From Elusimicrobiota bacterium (GTDB lineage: Bacteria; Elusimicrobiota; Elusimicrobia; UBA1565), in the NCBI GenBank assembly GCA_041660925.1, contig JBAZVI010000003.1:248001-312000 (forward strand): 64,000 nucleotides of DNA, in the 5' to 3' direction. The position numbers were made by a program, and so were the translations under genes. The notes beneath the pieces were generated by a model, which had not been told where the DNA came from, did no database searches, and was given only the letters and a program-made list of their open reading frames with translations. This document shows, piece after piece, positions 51,771 through 59,639 of the stretch; within the stretch, counting starts at the first letter, position 1, and each line of letters begins with the position of its first letter.

Positions 51771-52070
51771 TCACTGCACGACGCGCACGCGCAGGCGGAT
51801 GTCCTCGAGCACGGCCGCGACGGCCTCGCAGCGCTCGAGCGGGCCCTCATAGACCACGGCTTCTCCCCGGGAGTGGACCTCCCAGGAGAAGCGGCGCGCC
51901 GAGGAGAGCGAGCAGCGGATGGCCTTGATGAGCTGGCGCTCGACGTCGTCGAAGGTGTGGCATTCGCAGTTGAAGAGGACGACGCGCCAGCCGAGGCCGC
52001 GGCCCGAGACGTCCGAGGTCCCGGGGAGCTCTTCGGTGATGGACGCGCCGGTCGAGGAGGGTCCGCTCAT
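51771..52070 (-). CDS. clpS: ClpS-like adaptor for Clp protease
   Basis: 99 residues. The ClpS fold is recognised from GWRVVLFNCECHTFDDVERQL, ARRFSWEVHSRGEAVVYEG and the C-terminal AVLEDIRLRVRV. In canonical ClpS the loop reads NDDxTPxE; here it is NCECHTFDD, so N-degron pocket residues may differ. The unstructured N-terminal 25 residues are typical. No clpA is in the window. Divergent from the tandem kinase operon. Confidence 0.82.
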   Translation of the reverse strand: MSGPSSTGASITEELPGTSDVSGRGLGWRVVLFNCECHTFDDVERQLIKAIRCSLSSARRFSWEVHSRGEAVVYEGPLERCEAVAAVLEDIRLRVRVVQ

Positions 52071-52076
52071 GTCCCG

Positions 52077-52082
52077 ATTATA
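52077..52082 (-). promoter_or_regulatory. -10 box TATAAT of clpS, leaderless-type
   Basis: Perfect TATAAT on the minus strand ending 6 nt before the clpS ATG (CGGGAC between); same geometry as trxB. Confidence 0.65.
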
Positions 52083-52107
52083 TATGTTCTTATTAAGGGA
52101 GGAACCC

Positions 52108-52136
52108 TTGACTTTTCTCCTCTTCAGAATGATACT
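52108..52136 (+). promoter_or_regulatory. sigma70-type promoter of the tandem kinase operon
   Basis: TTGACT (52108-52113), 17 nt, GATACT (52131-52136). The leader of about 24 nt carries CGGAGGAA before the ATG at 52167, so this transcript has a normal ribosome-binding site. Confidence 0.75.
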
Positions 52137-52166
52137 AGTCACGGCCCGCAGGGCTCGGAGGAACGC

Positions 52167-54518
52167 ATGCGCCGCTCGACCGCTTTCGCCGCACTCGTGA
52201 CCGTGTTTTTCGTCGCGGGAACAGTCCCCGCTCATGCGGGGGAAGCCAAGGAGAACTACCAGAACGGCTTCGCCATCGGCGACGCCAAGTGCGGGAAGCT
52301 CTGCGGCATCGGCGCCGGCATCGTCAACGCCCTCAGCGGCGGCAAGCTCGAGGATGCCGCGAACAAGAAGAAGGAGGCGGCCGCCGCTTCGGCCTCGGCG
52401 ACCGGGCAGGTCCCCGGCGGCGGCGCCGTCCCCGCGACCAACGGCACGCCCTCCTCGGACTACGGCGGCCCGAACCCGTACGGCACGCCGAATCAGGGCG
52501 GCTCGAGAGGCGGCGCGTCATCCGGCATCGACCAGATCCCCTATCCACAGTCCTCGGGCGGCACGGGCCAGGTGGACGCGGACGCGAGCGACGGCGACAA
52601 GGGCAGTTTCGACTACGTGACGCGCGATGGCGGCTCCTCCGACGGGAAGGACGATTCCCAGGACCCGCAGGGCGTGGTGAACCCTCGCGGGATCAAGATC
52701 CCCAACGTGGACGTCGGCCGGGCGGTCACCGGCACGGGCATCTCCGAAGCGCTCGCGCGCGAGCGCGCGCGGCTCAAGCTCGGCAAGATCCCCCTGCCCA
52801 AGGACGAGCCGGTCGAGGGCGGCGGCGGCTCGGCGGGAGGAGGACTCCCCCCCGGCGGCGGCGAGGACGCAGAGGGCTCCCGCCCCTCCGCGTCGGGGGT
52901 CCCCTTCGACGAGCGCGGCATCGCGATGCCCAACGTCGCGCGCGACGGGAACGCGCAGGCCAAGGAGCGCAGCGCCGCGTACCTGAACTCCGCCGAGACG
53001 AAGAACAAGATGGGCGATTTCGCCGGGGTCGTCGAGGACGCCGACCGCTCCCTCCAGAGCTTCGCGAACGCGCGCGCCTACACGCTCAAGGCGGTCGCGC
53101 TCGGGCGCCTCGCGGGGAAGGCCCGCGACGCCCAGTCCCGGACCTCGCTCTTCCAGCGCTCGGAGGAGGCGGCGCTCGCGGCCGTGCGCCTCGTCCGCGA
53201 CAATCCCGCCGCGCGGGAGGCGGCCGCCTGGGCGCAGCTCAACCTCGGCCGCTATCAGGACGCGGTGGCCAGCGCCACCGAGGCCCTGCGTCTGAACCCC
53301 AACAGCGCGATGGCGCACGCGATCCGCGCCTACGCCCTGGAAGGCCTGGGGCGGCGCGAGGAGATGCTCGCCGACATCGAGGAGGCGGCGCGGCTCGATC
53401 CGACCCGCTTCGGCGAACAGCTGCGCGCGGCGCGCGCCGGCGAGAAGCTCTTCGACGCGCGCGGCGACGACAGCTGGCAGCTCTTCGACGCGATGACGGG
53501 CCGGCGCCACGGAGGAGGAGCCTCGGGGGCGGTCTACGCCGGGGCGCTGCTGCTCGCGCTGCTGCTCGTCGCCGGCGGCGCATGGCTGCTCTGGGGCCGC
53601 CGCGCCGCCGCTCCCGCGGGCGCCGGCCTCTCCGCGGCGCGCGCGGCCGACGACGACACGAGCGGCCTGCTCGCGGGCAAGTACCAGCTCTCCCGCATCA
53701 TCGGCAAGGGCGGCATGGGCCAGGTCTGGGAGGCGCAGGACCAGTCCCTCGACCGCATCGTGGCCGTCAAGAAGATGTCGATCGGAGGAGAGTTCGAGGG
53801 CAAGGCGCGCGAGCTCTATCTCAAGGAGGCGCGCACGCTCGCCGCACTGCACCATCCGAACATCGTCGACATCTACGAGATCCTGGACCTCCCCAACGGT
53901 CTCTACCTGGTCTTCGAGCTCCTGACCGGGAAGACGGTCCAGCAGATGCTCGCCGAGCAGAAGCGGCTGCCCTTCAAGCAGTCGCGGGAGATCCTGCGCC
54001 CCGTCTGCGAGGCCCTGGACTTCGCCCACGGCCGGGCGGTGGTGCACCGGGACCTCAAGCCCTCGAACATCATGGTCACCGAACAGGGCTTCGTGAAGGT
54101 CATGGACTTCGGCATCGCCCGGAGCATCGGAGAGAAGGGCGCGACCCAGCCCCCCTCCCCGCTCGGGGCCGCCCCCTCGCCGCTCCTGATGGCGCGCACC
54201 CAGACCGTGGCCGGGACCCCGGCCTACATGGCGCCCGAGGCCGCCGGCGGGGTCGTCTCCCCCGCCGCCGACGTCTACGCGCTGGGCGTCTGCCTCTACG
54301 AGATGGTCACCGGTGAGCTTCCCTTCGGTCTGCAGGGAGTCCTCTCGAAGCAGGACAAGACCTGGGTGAAGGCCTCCCTCCGCGTCCCGGGCCTCTCGCC
54401 CGAGATCGACGACCTCCTCGCGCGCAGCATGACGCTGCGCATCGAGGACCGCCTCAAGAACGCCCGCGAGTTCCGCGCCGCGCTCGAGGCGGTCCGGGAG
54501 AATACGTCCCTGGCATGA
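52167..54518 (+). CDS. transmembrane Ser/Thr protein kinase with exported TPR sensor region
   Basis: 783 residues. Signal peptide 1-25, then a Gly/Ser/Pro-rich extracytoplasmic linker, TPR helices (about 270-430, e.g. ATEALRLNPNSAMAHAIRAY), one membrane helix (about 454-475), and a complete C-terminal kinase domain from about 503: GKGGMGQVWEA, VAVKKM, VHRDLKPSNIM (about 625) and MDFGIARS. This is opposite to PknB/PrkC, where the kinase is N-terminal and sensors are outside at the C-terminus. Its stop overlaps the next kinase gene (ATGA). Confidence 0.92.
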   Translation: MRRSTAFAALVTVFFVAGTVPAHAGEAKENYQNGFAIGDAKCGKLCGIGAGIVNALSGGKLEDAANKKKEAAAASASATGQVPGGGAVPATNGTPSSDYGGPNPYGTPNQGGSRGGASSGIDQIPYPQSSGGTGQVDADASDGDKGSFDYVTRDGGSSDGKDDSQDPQGVVNPRGIKIPNVDVGRAVTGTGISEALARERARLKLGKIPLPKDEPVEGGGGSAGGGLPPGGGEDAEGSRPSASGVPFDERGIAMPNVARDGNAQAKERSAAYLNSAETKNKMGDFAGVVEDADRSLQSFANARAYTLKAVALGRLAGKARDAQSRTSLFQRSEEAALAAVRLVRDNPAAREAAAWAQLNLGRYQDAVASATEALRLNPNSAMAHAIRAYALEGLGRREEMLADIEEAARLDPTRFGEQLRAARAGEKLFDARGDDSWQLFDAMTGRRHGGGASGAVYAGALLLALLLVAGGAWLLWGRRAAAPAGAGLSAARAADDDTSGLLAGKYQLSRIIGKGGMGQVWEAQDQSLDRIVAVKKMSIGGEFEGKARELYLKEARTLAALHHPNIVDIYEILDLPNGLYLVFELLTGKTVQQMLAEQKRLPFKQSREILRPVCEALDFAHGRAVVHRDLKPSNIMVTEQGFVKVMDFGIARSIGEKGATQPPSPLGAAPSPLLMARTQTVAGTPAYMAPEAAGGVVSPAADVYALGVCLYEMVTGELPFGLQGVLSKQDKTWVKASLRVPGLSPEIDDLLARSMTLRIEDRLKNAREFRAALEAVRENTSLA

Positions 54519-56944
54519 GCCGGCGACCGGCCCTCGCCGCCCTCCTCGTCCTCGCGCTGGCGCCGGCGGCGCCCGGGACGGCGCGCGCCCAGCGCACCGG
54601 CTCGTACGGCGCGACCGAGGACCCCGCCGCGCAGCAGGTCCAGCAGGCGCTGCTGAAGACCCAGATGGGGAAGAACGGGGTGGCGGCGGCCGAGCAGGCG
54701 CAGAACCAGGCGAGCGCCGCGATGGTCTCCGCGACGAACAACACCGCCAGGCAGCCGGGGCAGGACATCCAGGGGCTCCAAGGGGCCATCGGCGGCATCC
54801 AGCAGGCGCAGAAAGAGTACGAGAAGGCGCTCGCCGAGAAGCAGAAGGCCGACGAGAACTATCGGAAGAACGGCTCGGACTACCTCAAGGCCGAGGAGGC
54901 GTACGCGCGCGAGCACGGCCGCCCCTACAACCAGAACGAGTACCTCCGCTGGAAGCAGGTCCTCGGGAGCTACGGGGCCTCCCCCGCGGCCTCCACGGTC
55001 GGCGGCGGGCCCTCCGGCGGCGGCGTCGAGTACTCGCGCCCGGCGAACACCGCGGTCTACACCCCCCCGGCTCTGGGCGAGAGCAACAACGTCAAAGGGG
55101 CCGTCGGTCCCGCCTCCTCCGCGCGGGAGAAGGAGGCGAAGGCCGCGAAGGCCGCGGCCAGGACCGGGGCGAAGGAGCCCTGGCTCGACCGCAAGATCCT
55201 CATCTCGGACTCCCAGACGCTCGAATCCCTGGGCAAGGGGTCGGCGCAGTACGACGGAGCCGCCGCGGACGCGCAGCTGCGCTCCGGCGACTCGCAGGGC
55301 GCGCTGCGCACCGTCGAGCGCGACATCGCCCGGCGGCCCTTCGACGCCGGTCCCCGGGTCATGAAGGCGCGCATCCTCAACAAGATGAAGCGCTGGAAGG
55401 AGGCCGAGGAATCCGCCAAGAAGGCCGTCGAGCTCGACCCCGAACGCGGCGACGCCTACGAGCGGCTCACCGAAGCCCAGCTCATGCAGGGCAAGTACGA
55501 GGAGGCCAAAGCCAACGCGACGGCGGCCCTGCGGCTGAACCCCGAGAACGCCTACGCTCACCACCTGCGCGCCCTCGCCCAGGAGGGCCTCGGACGCAAG
55601 GACCGGCTGATCCGGGACCTCGAACGCGCGGCCGAGCTCGACCCCGAACGCTTCGCCTCCGAGCTGGAGGCGGCCCGGGCCGGGGTGCGGCTCTTCGACC
55701 CGAACTCCGAGGACGCGTGGCAGCTCATCGAGGCCGTCGCGGCGACCCGCCCGCTGCGCCGGCGCACGCCGCGCCTCGCCCTGCTCCTCTTCTTCGGCGG
55801 CCTCGCGGGAGCGGGGTTCATGCTCCTGCATTTCTCGCGCGCGGCCAGGAAGCCGCGGGCGGCTCCGCCTCCGTCCGACTGGCCGGAGGCCGGGGAGGCG
55901 GTCGCCGCCTCCGTCGTCGGGAAATACGAGCTGATGCGCGTCATCGGCCGCGGCGGCATGGGGCAGGTCTGGGAGGCGCGAGACACCTCGCTCGAGCGGC
56001 GCGTCGCCGTCAAGCGCCTCTCGGAGTCCGCGTCCTTCAGCGCCGACGCGCGGGCCGCGGCCTTGCGCGAGGCCCGCACGCTCGCCGCGCTCAAGCATCC
56101 CCACATCGTGGACATCTACGAGATCCTCGACCGTCCGGAGGGCCTCTACCTCGTCTTCGAGCTCCTCACCGGGAGGACCGTGCAGCAGATCCTCGCGGAG
56201 CGCCGGCGCATCCCTCCCGGCGAGACGCGCCGCATCCTCGAGGGCGTCTGCGACGCGCTCGCCTTCGCCCACGCGAAGGGGATCGTGCATCGCGACCTCA
56301 AGCCCTCGAACATCATGGTCGGCGAGCGCGGGCATGTGAAGGTCATGGACTTCGGCATCGCGAGGCAGATCGTCCCCGGCTCGAAGGCCGTCGAGCAGAT
56401 GGAGCCCGAGGACCTCGTCGGGGAGGAGGCCGGGGGCCCCCGTCTCGACGAAGCCCTGCTCGCGCGCACCCGCAGCATCCAGGGGACCCCGGCCTACATG
56501 CCGCCGGAGGCCGACGAGGGGCTCTACTCCGCCGTCTCCGACGTCTACTCGCTGGGCGTCTGCCTCTACGAGATGCTCACCGGCCGAGCCCCCTTCGGCC
56601 CCGACGCGGGGCTGCAGAAGGTGGAGAAGGCCTTCGCCCCGCCCAGCGCCCTGGTCCCGGGCCTGCCCAAGGAAGCCGACGCGCTCGTCGACGAGGCGCT
56701 CGAGCCGGCCTGGCGCAAGCGCCTGGCCCTCATCGATTTCCGCGCGCGCCTCGCCCTGCTCGGCCGCCTGCCCGAGCCTTCGTCCAAGGTGGAGCCTGTC
56801 CCCCCGCCGGCGGAGACCCCGCCGCCCGACGAGCCCGTCGAGGAGGGCGTCACGGACCTTCTGGCGGACCCTACCGCCGAGGGTTCAGCCGATGAAGGTC
56901 CCCAGGACCCTCCCCAAGCGCCTCCGTCGACTCCCCAGGCGTAG
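54515..56944 (+). CDS. second transmembrane Ser/Thr protein kinase, paralogue of the preceding one
   Basis: 809 residues. Signal peptide, Gln/Ala-rich helical exported region, TPR repeats (AKKAVELDPERGDAYERLTE, ATAALRLNPENAYAHHLRAL), membrane helix at about 418-438, kinase domain from about 467: GRGGMGQVWEA, VAVKRL, VHRDLKPSNIM and MDFGIARQ. A 60-residue Pro/Glu-rich tail has no counterpart in the first kinase. The kinase halves are very similar, including VFELLTG.TVQQ and SDVYxLGVCLYEM, so the pair arose by tandem duplication with diverged sensors. Confidence 0.92.
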   Translation: MSRRPALAALLVLALAPAAPGTARAQRTGSYGATEDPAAQQVQQALLKTQMGKNGVAAAEQAQNQASAAMVSATNNTARQPGQDIQGLQGAIGGIQQAQKEYEKALAEKQKADENYRKNGSDYLKAEEAYAREHGRPYNQNEYLRWKQVLGSYGASPAASTVGGGPSGGGVEYSRPANTAVYTPPALGESNNVKGAVGPASSAREKEAKAAKAAARTGAKEPWLDRKILISDSQTLESLGKGSAQYDGAAADAQLRSGDSQGALRTVERDIARRPFDAGPRVMKARILNKMKRWKEAEESAKKAVELDPERGDAYERLTEAQLMQGKYEEAKANATAALRLNPENAYAHHLRALAQEGLGRKDRLIRDLERAAELDPERFASELEAARAGVRLFDPNSEDAWQLIEAVAATRPLRRRTPRLALLLFFGGLAGAGFMLLHFSRAARKPRAAPPPSDWPEAGEAVAASVVGKYELMRVIGRGGMGQVWEARDTSLERRVAVKRLSESASFSADARAAALREARTLAALKHPHIVDIYEILDRPEGLYLVFELLTGRTVQQILAERRRIPPGETRRILEGVCDALAFAHAKGIVHRDLKPSNIMVGERGHVKVMDFGIARQIVPGSKAVEQMEPEDLVGEEAGGPRLDEALLARTRSIQGTPAYMPPEADEGLYSAVSDVYSLGVCLYEMLTGRAPFGPDAGLQKVEKAFAPPSALVPGLPKEADALVDEALEPAWRKRLALIDFRARLALLGRLPEPSSKVEPVPPPAETPPPDEPVEEGVTDLLADPTAEGSADEGPQDPPQAPPSTPQA

Positions 56945-56949
56945 ACATC

Positions 56950-57090
56950 CAACAACCTAGGCCCTCCGTACCACCCCCGCCATGGGTCGCTGGGTAGTGG
57001 CCCCAGGCCCGTAGGGCCTATACCCTATGGGACGAGAGGCCTAGGTGGCCGACGGAAGAAGAGCCCGAGGGTCGACGGCGGCCCTCATCG
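56950..57090 (+). promoter_or_regulatory. leader/upstream region of the second subtilase
   Basis: No ORF. AACAACCTAGGCCCT, GTACCACCCCCGCCATGGGTC, GTAGGGCCTATACCCTATGGG and GAGGCCTAGG follow in the same order as in 30930-31085. It includes a TAGGGCCTATACCCTA near-palindrome and CCTAGG sites. Confidence 0.5.
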
Positions 57091-57100
57091 GAGGTGGTGG

Positions 57101-58327
57101 ATGTTCCTCAACATCGCAGCCGCATTTGTGCTGGGTGCGTTCGCGTTCGTCCCGTACGCGGCCGCCCAGGCGACGGCCCGTCCCGGGATCCGGCAGCAGA
57201 CGCCTACGCAGATCGTGACGTTCAGCGCGCAGGTCCCGCCGCAGGAGCGGCGGCGGCTCGTGGAGGCCGCGGGCGCCGTGGTGGTCCGCGAGCTCCCGTT
57301 CATCGACGCCCTCGTCGTGCGCATGCCGGCCTTCCATCCGGACGCCGTCCAGCTGGTCGCCGCGGCTCCCGGAGTGGAGGGCTACGAGGACAACGTCTAC
57401 AGGAAGTGGATCGAGCTCGCCGCCCCTTCGCTGAGCTCCGTGGAGATCCCCTCGGTGAGCGAGGTCCTCAGGACCGCGCGGGCCAACGCCGACATCGTCC
57501 CCAAGGCCCCCCTCATCACCGGGGAAGTCCCCTGGGGCATCTCCCGCGTGCACGCGCCGCAGACCTGGACCCGCACCCAGGGCGCGGGCGTGAAGGTGGG
57601 CGTCATCGACACCGGCGTGGACTGCACCCACCCCGACCTGCGCGCCAACTGCGCGGGCGGCTACAACGTCCTGGACCCGACGGCCAAGCCGGTCGACGAC
57701 CAGGGGCACGGGACACACGTCGCCGGCACCATCGCGGCGGTCAAGGACGGTCAGGGGGTCGTGGGCGTCGCTCCCAAGGCCCGCATCTACGCCATCAAGG
57801 TGCTCGACGCCGAAGGCGGCGGCTCCATCGAGGGCATCATCCAGGGCCTCCAGTGGGCGGCGGAGAACCGCATGCAGGTGGTCAACATGAGCCTCGGCGG
57901 CCCCGGGACGGCCGCGCTCAAGAAGGCCGTCGTGAACGCCTACAAGGCCGGCGTCACGATCGTCGCGGCGGCGGGCAACGACCCGAACGCGCCGGTCTCG
58001 GCGCCCGCGCAGTATCCGCAGTCCATCGCGGTGAGCGCGAGCACCATCGACGACAAGCTGGCGTTCTTCTCCACGACCGGTCCCGAGGTGGCGGTCATCG
58101 GACCCGGCCACGAGATCATGTCGTGCAAGATGGGCGGCGGCACGACCAAGATGTCGGGGACCTCGATGGCGACCCCGCACATCGCCGGCCTCGCCGCGCT
58201 GGCCGTGGCCGCGGGCGCGTCGAGCCCGAGCGCGGTGCGCGCGGCGCTCGTCGGAGCGGCGGAGAAGCTCCCCGCGCTGACGGCGACCCAGCAGGGTGCT
58301 GGAATGCCCCTGGCTGATAATATGTGA
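57101..58327 (+). CDS. secreted subtilisin-like serine peptidase (S8)
   Basis: 408 residues, the size of classic subtilisins. Signal peptide MFLNIAAAFVLGAFAFVPYAAA, then an I9-type propeptide (IVTFSAQVPPQERRRLVEAA ... VAAAPGVEGYEDN). The catalytic triad is Asp170 (VIDTGVDCTHPDL), His203 (GHGTHVAGTI) and Ser355 (SGTSMATPHIAG). A GGAGGTGG ribosome-binding site precedes the ATG. It follows the tandem kinases by 156 nt, with its own leader resembling that of the large subtilase, and ends at a strong terminator. Confidence 0.96.
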   Translation: MFLNIAAAFVLGAFAFVPYAAAQATARPGIRQQTPTQIVTFSAQVPPQERRRLVEAAGAVVVRELPFIDALVVRMPAFHPDAVQLVAAAPGVEGYEDNVYRKWIELAAPSLSSVEIPSVSEVLRTARANADIVPKAPLITGEVPWGISRVHAPQTWTRTQGAGVKVGVIDTGVDCTHPDLRANCAGGYNVLDPTAKPVDDQGHGTHVAGTIAAVKDGQGVVGVAPKARIYAIKVLDAEGGGSIEGIIQGLQWAAENRMQVVNMSLGGPGTAALKKAVVNAYKAGVTIVAAAGNDPNAPVSAPAQYPQSIAVSASTIDDKLAFFSTTGPEVAVIGPGHEIMSCKMGGGTTKMSGTSMATPHIAGLAALAVAAGASSPSAVRAALVGAAEKLPALTATQQGAGMPLADNM

Positions 58328-58334
58328 GTGAGCA

Positions 58335-58370
58335 GAGGGCCCGTTCCGGAGAAATCCGGAACGGGCCCTC
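58335..58370 (+). terminator. terminator of the second subtilase, GAAA tetraloop
   Basis: 16-bp perfect stem GAGGGCCCGTTCCGGA with complement closed by GAAA. Confidence 0.88.
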
Positions 58371-58373
58371 GTC

Positions 58374-58425
58374 AGTTTCCTTATTGTCTCCCTCCCCTGC
58401 GGGGGAGGGTTGGGTGAGAGGGGGA
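58374..58425. repeat. interspersed hairpin repeat, copy C
   Basis: Begins GTTTCCTTATTGTCTCCC and continues CCTGCGGGGGAGGGTTGGG, matching copies at 30785 and 30876. It lies directly downstream of the subtilase terminator. Confidence 0.8.
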
Positions 58426-58431
58426 GCTCGC

Positions 58432-58794
58432 TTATGAGCTCTCCCCCCTCTTTTGTTCTCGTCGTCGCTTCCGATTCCTGATCTTCTCGAACTCCTTCAG
58501 CCTCTCGGAAGTCTCCGGCGAGAGCAGCATCTCCGCGCGGTCCACCAGCTCCCGCAGCGCCAGAAATCGGTTGAGCGAGCGGCTGCGCTCGCGGTGGCAG
58601 CGGACGACGAGCTCCAGCGGCGCGTAGCGCAGCAGGACGCAGTTGGCGCTCTTGTTGACCTTCTGGCCGCCCTTCCCCCCGCCGCGGGTGAAGCTCTCCT
58701 CGACTTTGGACAGGTCGAGGCCGAGCCGCGCGATCCTCTCGCGCAGGGCCTGGAGCTTCTCGGGTCGGACGCCGAAGTCTTCGTTGATCTTCAC
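58432..58794 (-). CDS. release-factor-like protein with GGQ domain (ArfB/PrfH-type)
   Basis: 120 residues from a GTG. The RF-1 catalytic loop is RGGGKGGQKVNKSANCV, with GGQ intact, followed by CHRERSRSLNRFLALREL and a basic C-terminal tail (RNRKRRREQKRG). There is no codon-recognition domain, so it likely rescues stalled ribosomes like ArfB (YaeJ) rather than reading stop codons. A CGCTTCCGG hairpin lies just upstream of the start. Confidence 0.87.
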   Translation of the reverse strand: MKINEDFGVRPEKLQALRERIARLGLDLSKVEESFTRGGGKGGQKVNKSANCVLLRYAPLELVVRCHRERSRSLNRFLALRELVDRAEMLLSPETSERLKEFEKIRNRKRRREQKRGESS

Positions 58795-58856
58795 TTTTCG
58801 CTTCCGGTCGCCTCGCCGGAAGCGACGGGGCTTCGTCGGGCGAGAGCGCTGAAATC

Positions 58857-58890
58857 AAGCCGGGAATCCCCTTTCGGGGATTCCCGGCTT
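58857..58890 (-). terminator. terminator of tRNA-Ser, GAAA tetraloop
   Basis: 15-bp perfect stem AAGCCGGGAATCCCC closed by GAAA on the minus strand, 5 nt after the tRNA 3' end. Confidence 0.88.
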
Positions 58891-58895
58891 AAACT

Positions 58896-58986
58896 CGGAG
58901 AGGGAGGGATTCGAACCCTCGGTACAAGTTTTCACTCGTACGACGGTTTAGCAAACCGTTGGTTTCAACCGCTCACCCACCTCTCC
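58896..58986 (-). tRNA. tRNA-Ser (anticodon GCT)
   Basis: 91 nt. The acceptor stem GGAGAGG pairs with CCTCTCC; discriminator G. The anticodon stem-loop is CGGTTTGCTAAACCG, giving GCT for AGC/AGU serine codons. A long class II variable arm (GTACGAGTGAAAACTTGTAC) and the T-loop GGTTCGAATCC are present. The 3' CCA is not encoded. Confidence 0.95.
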
Positions 58987-59262
58987 CCTTGTCGGACCCC
59001 GCACTGACGAGTGCGGGGCTGAAGCCCTCGCGAGTAAGGAATCTGCTCGCTCGGGTCCTCCCCATGGGGGGTTCCCCCCTCTGGCGCCGTCGGGCCGCTC
59101 GCGCGTCCCAGGACGGCTGTCACCCTCCACTAAGGTGCGGCGGACCATGCCGCCGCGCTTCATGAAGAACGACCTTAAGGTGCGCATTGCTTCGCTCGCG
59201 CCTTAATCAGGTGCGCGCGACTGCGCGCGCTCCTAATGAAACACCCCGTTGCTAGCGGGGCT
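58987..59262. other. non-coding stretch with successive hairpins upstream of tRNA-Ser
   Basis: No supported ORF. Hairpins include CCCCGCACT-GACG-AGTGCGGGG (58996-59018), CGGCGGACCATGCCGCCG, GCGCGCG-ACTG-CGCGCGC and CCCCG...CGGGG near 59246. It may be a tRNA leader, a processed small RNA, or a patch of palindromic repeats. It does not match tmRNA, SRP RNA or RNase P cores that I could check. Confidence 0.4.
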
Positions 59263-59600
59263 GGGGACGACGAGGGATACTAACTTTTGTGAAGGGGGTT
59301 GGGCAACGGGGAGATGGCTTTGTCGGCACGCTCAAGCGGGTTGCTGGCGGACTCGACATGGGTTTCAGTCGACAATAAAGAGCGTCGCTCCGACCGCGGT
59401 GAAAGACCGATGGGGCTCTGCATCGTCGGCGACTTGATAGCTCATGCCGGTTTCTGTCGGTTATGCCGCATCTTGCAGCAATTTCTGGCTCTTCGAGGAT
59501 CGTGCCCCAGTGAGGACGAATAGAATGCCGGCAGCGAACGCCCCATTCTGGCATTGCGGGGGTGGGAAGGCAAGTCTTGGGGGGTCGGGAACGACGTATC
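59263..59600. other. gene-poor patch of atypical composition
   Basis: Visibly lower GC than its surroundings, with strings such as AATAAAGAGCG and CAGCAATTTCTGG. All long ORFs are weak. One tiny minus-strand ORF (59365-59445, 26 codons, MSYQVADDAEPHRSFTAVGA...) reads like protein. It could be a fragment of a transferred or mobile segment. Confidence 0.4.
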
Positions 59601-59602
59601 TT

Positions 59603-59639
59603 AGCGGAGGAGGAGATCTCCGCAGGAGATCCCCCCGCT
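59603..59639 (-). terminator. probable terminator of the exbB-tonB-beta-lactamase operon
   Basis: AGCGGGGGGATCTCC-TGC-GGAGATCTCCTCCTCCGCT on the minus strand forms an imperfect stem overlapping the stop codon of the beta-lactamase-like gene. Confidence 0.5.

Noticed and set aside
59299..59523. 74-codon plus-strand ORF in the patch beside tRNA-Ser
   Set aside because: No ribosome-binding site, no recognised motif; mixed composition suggests chance.
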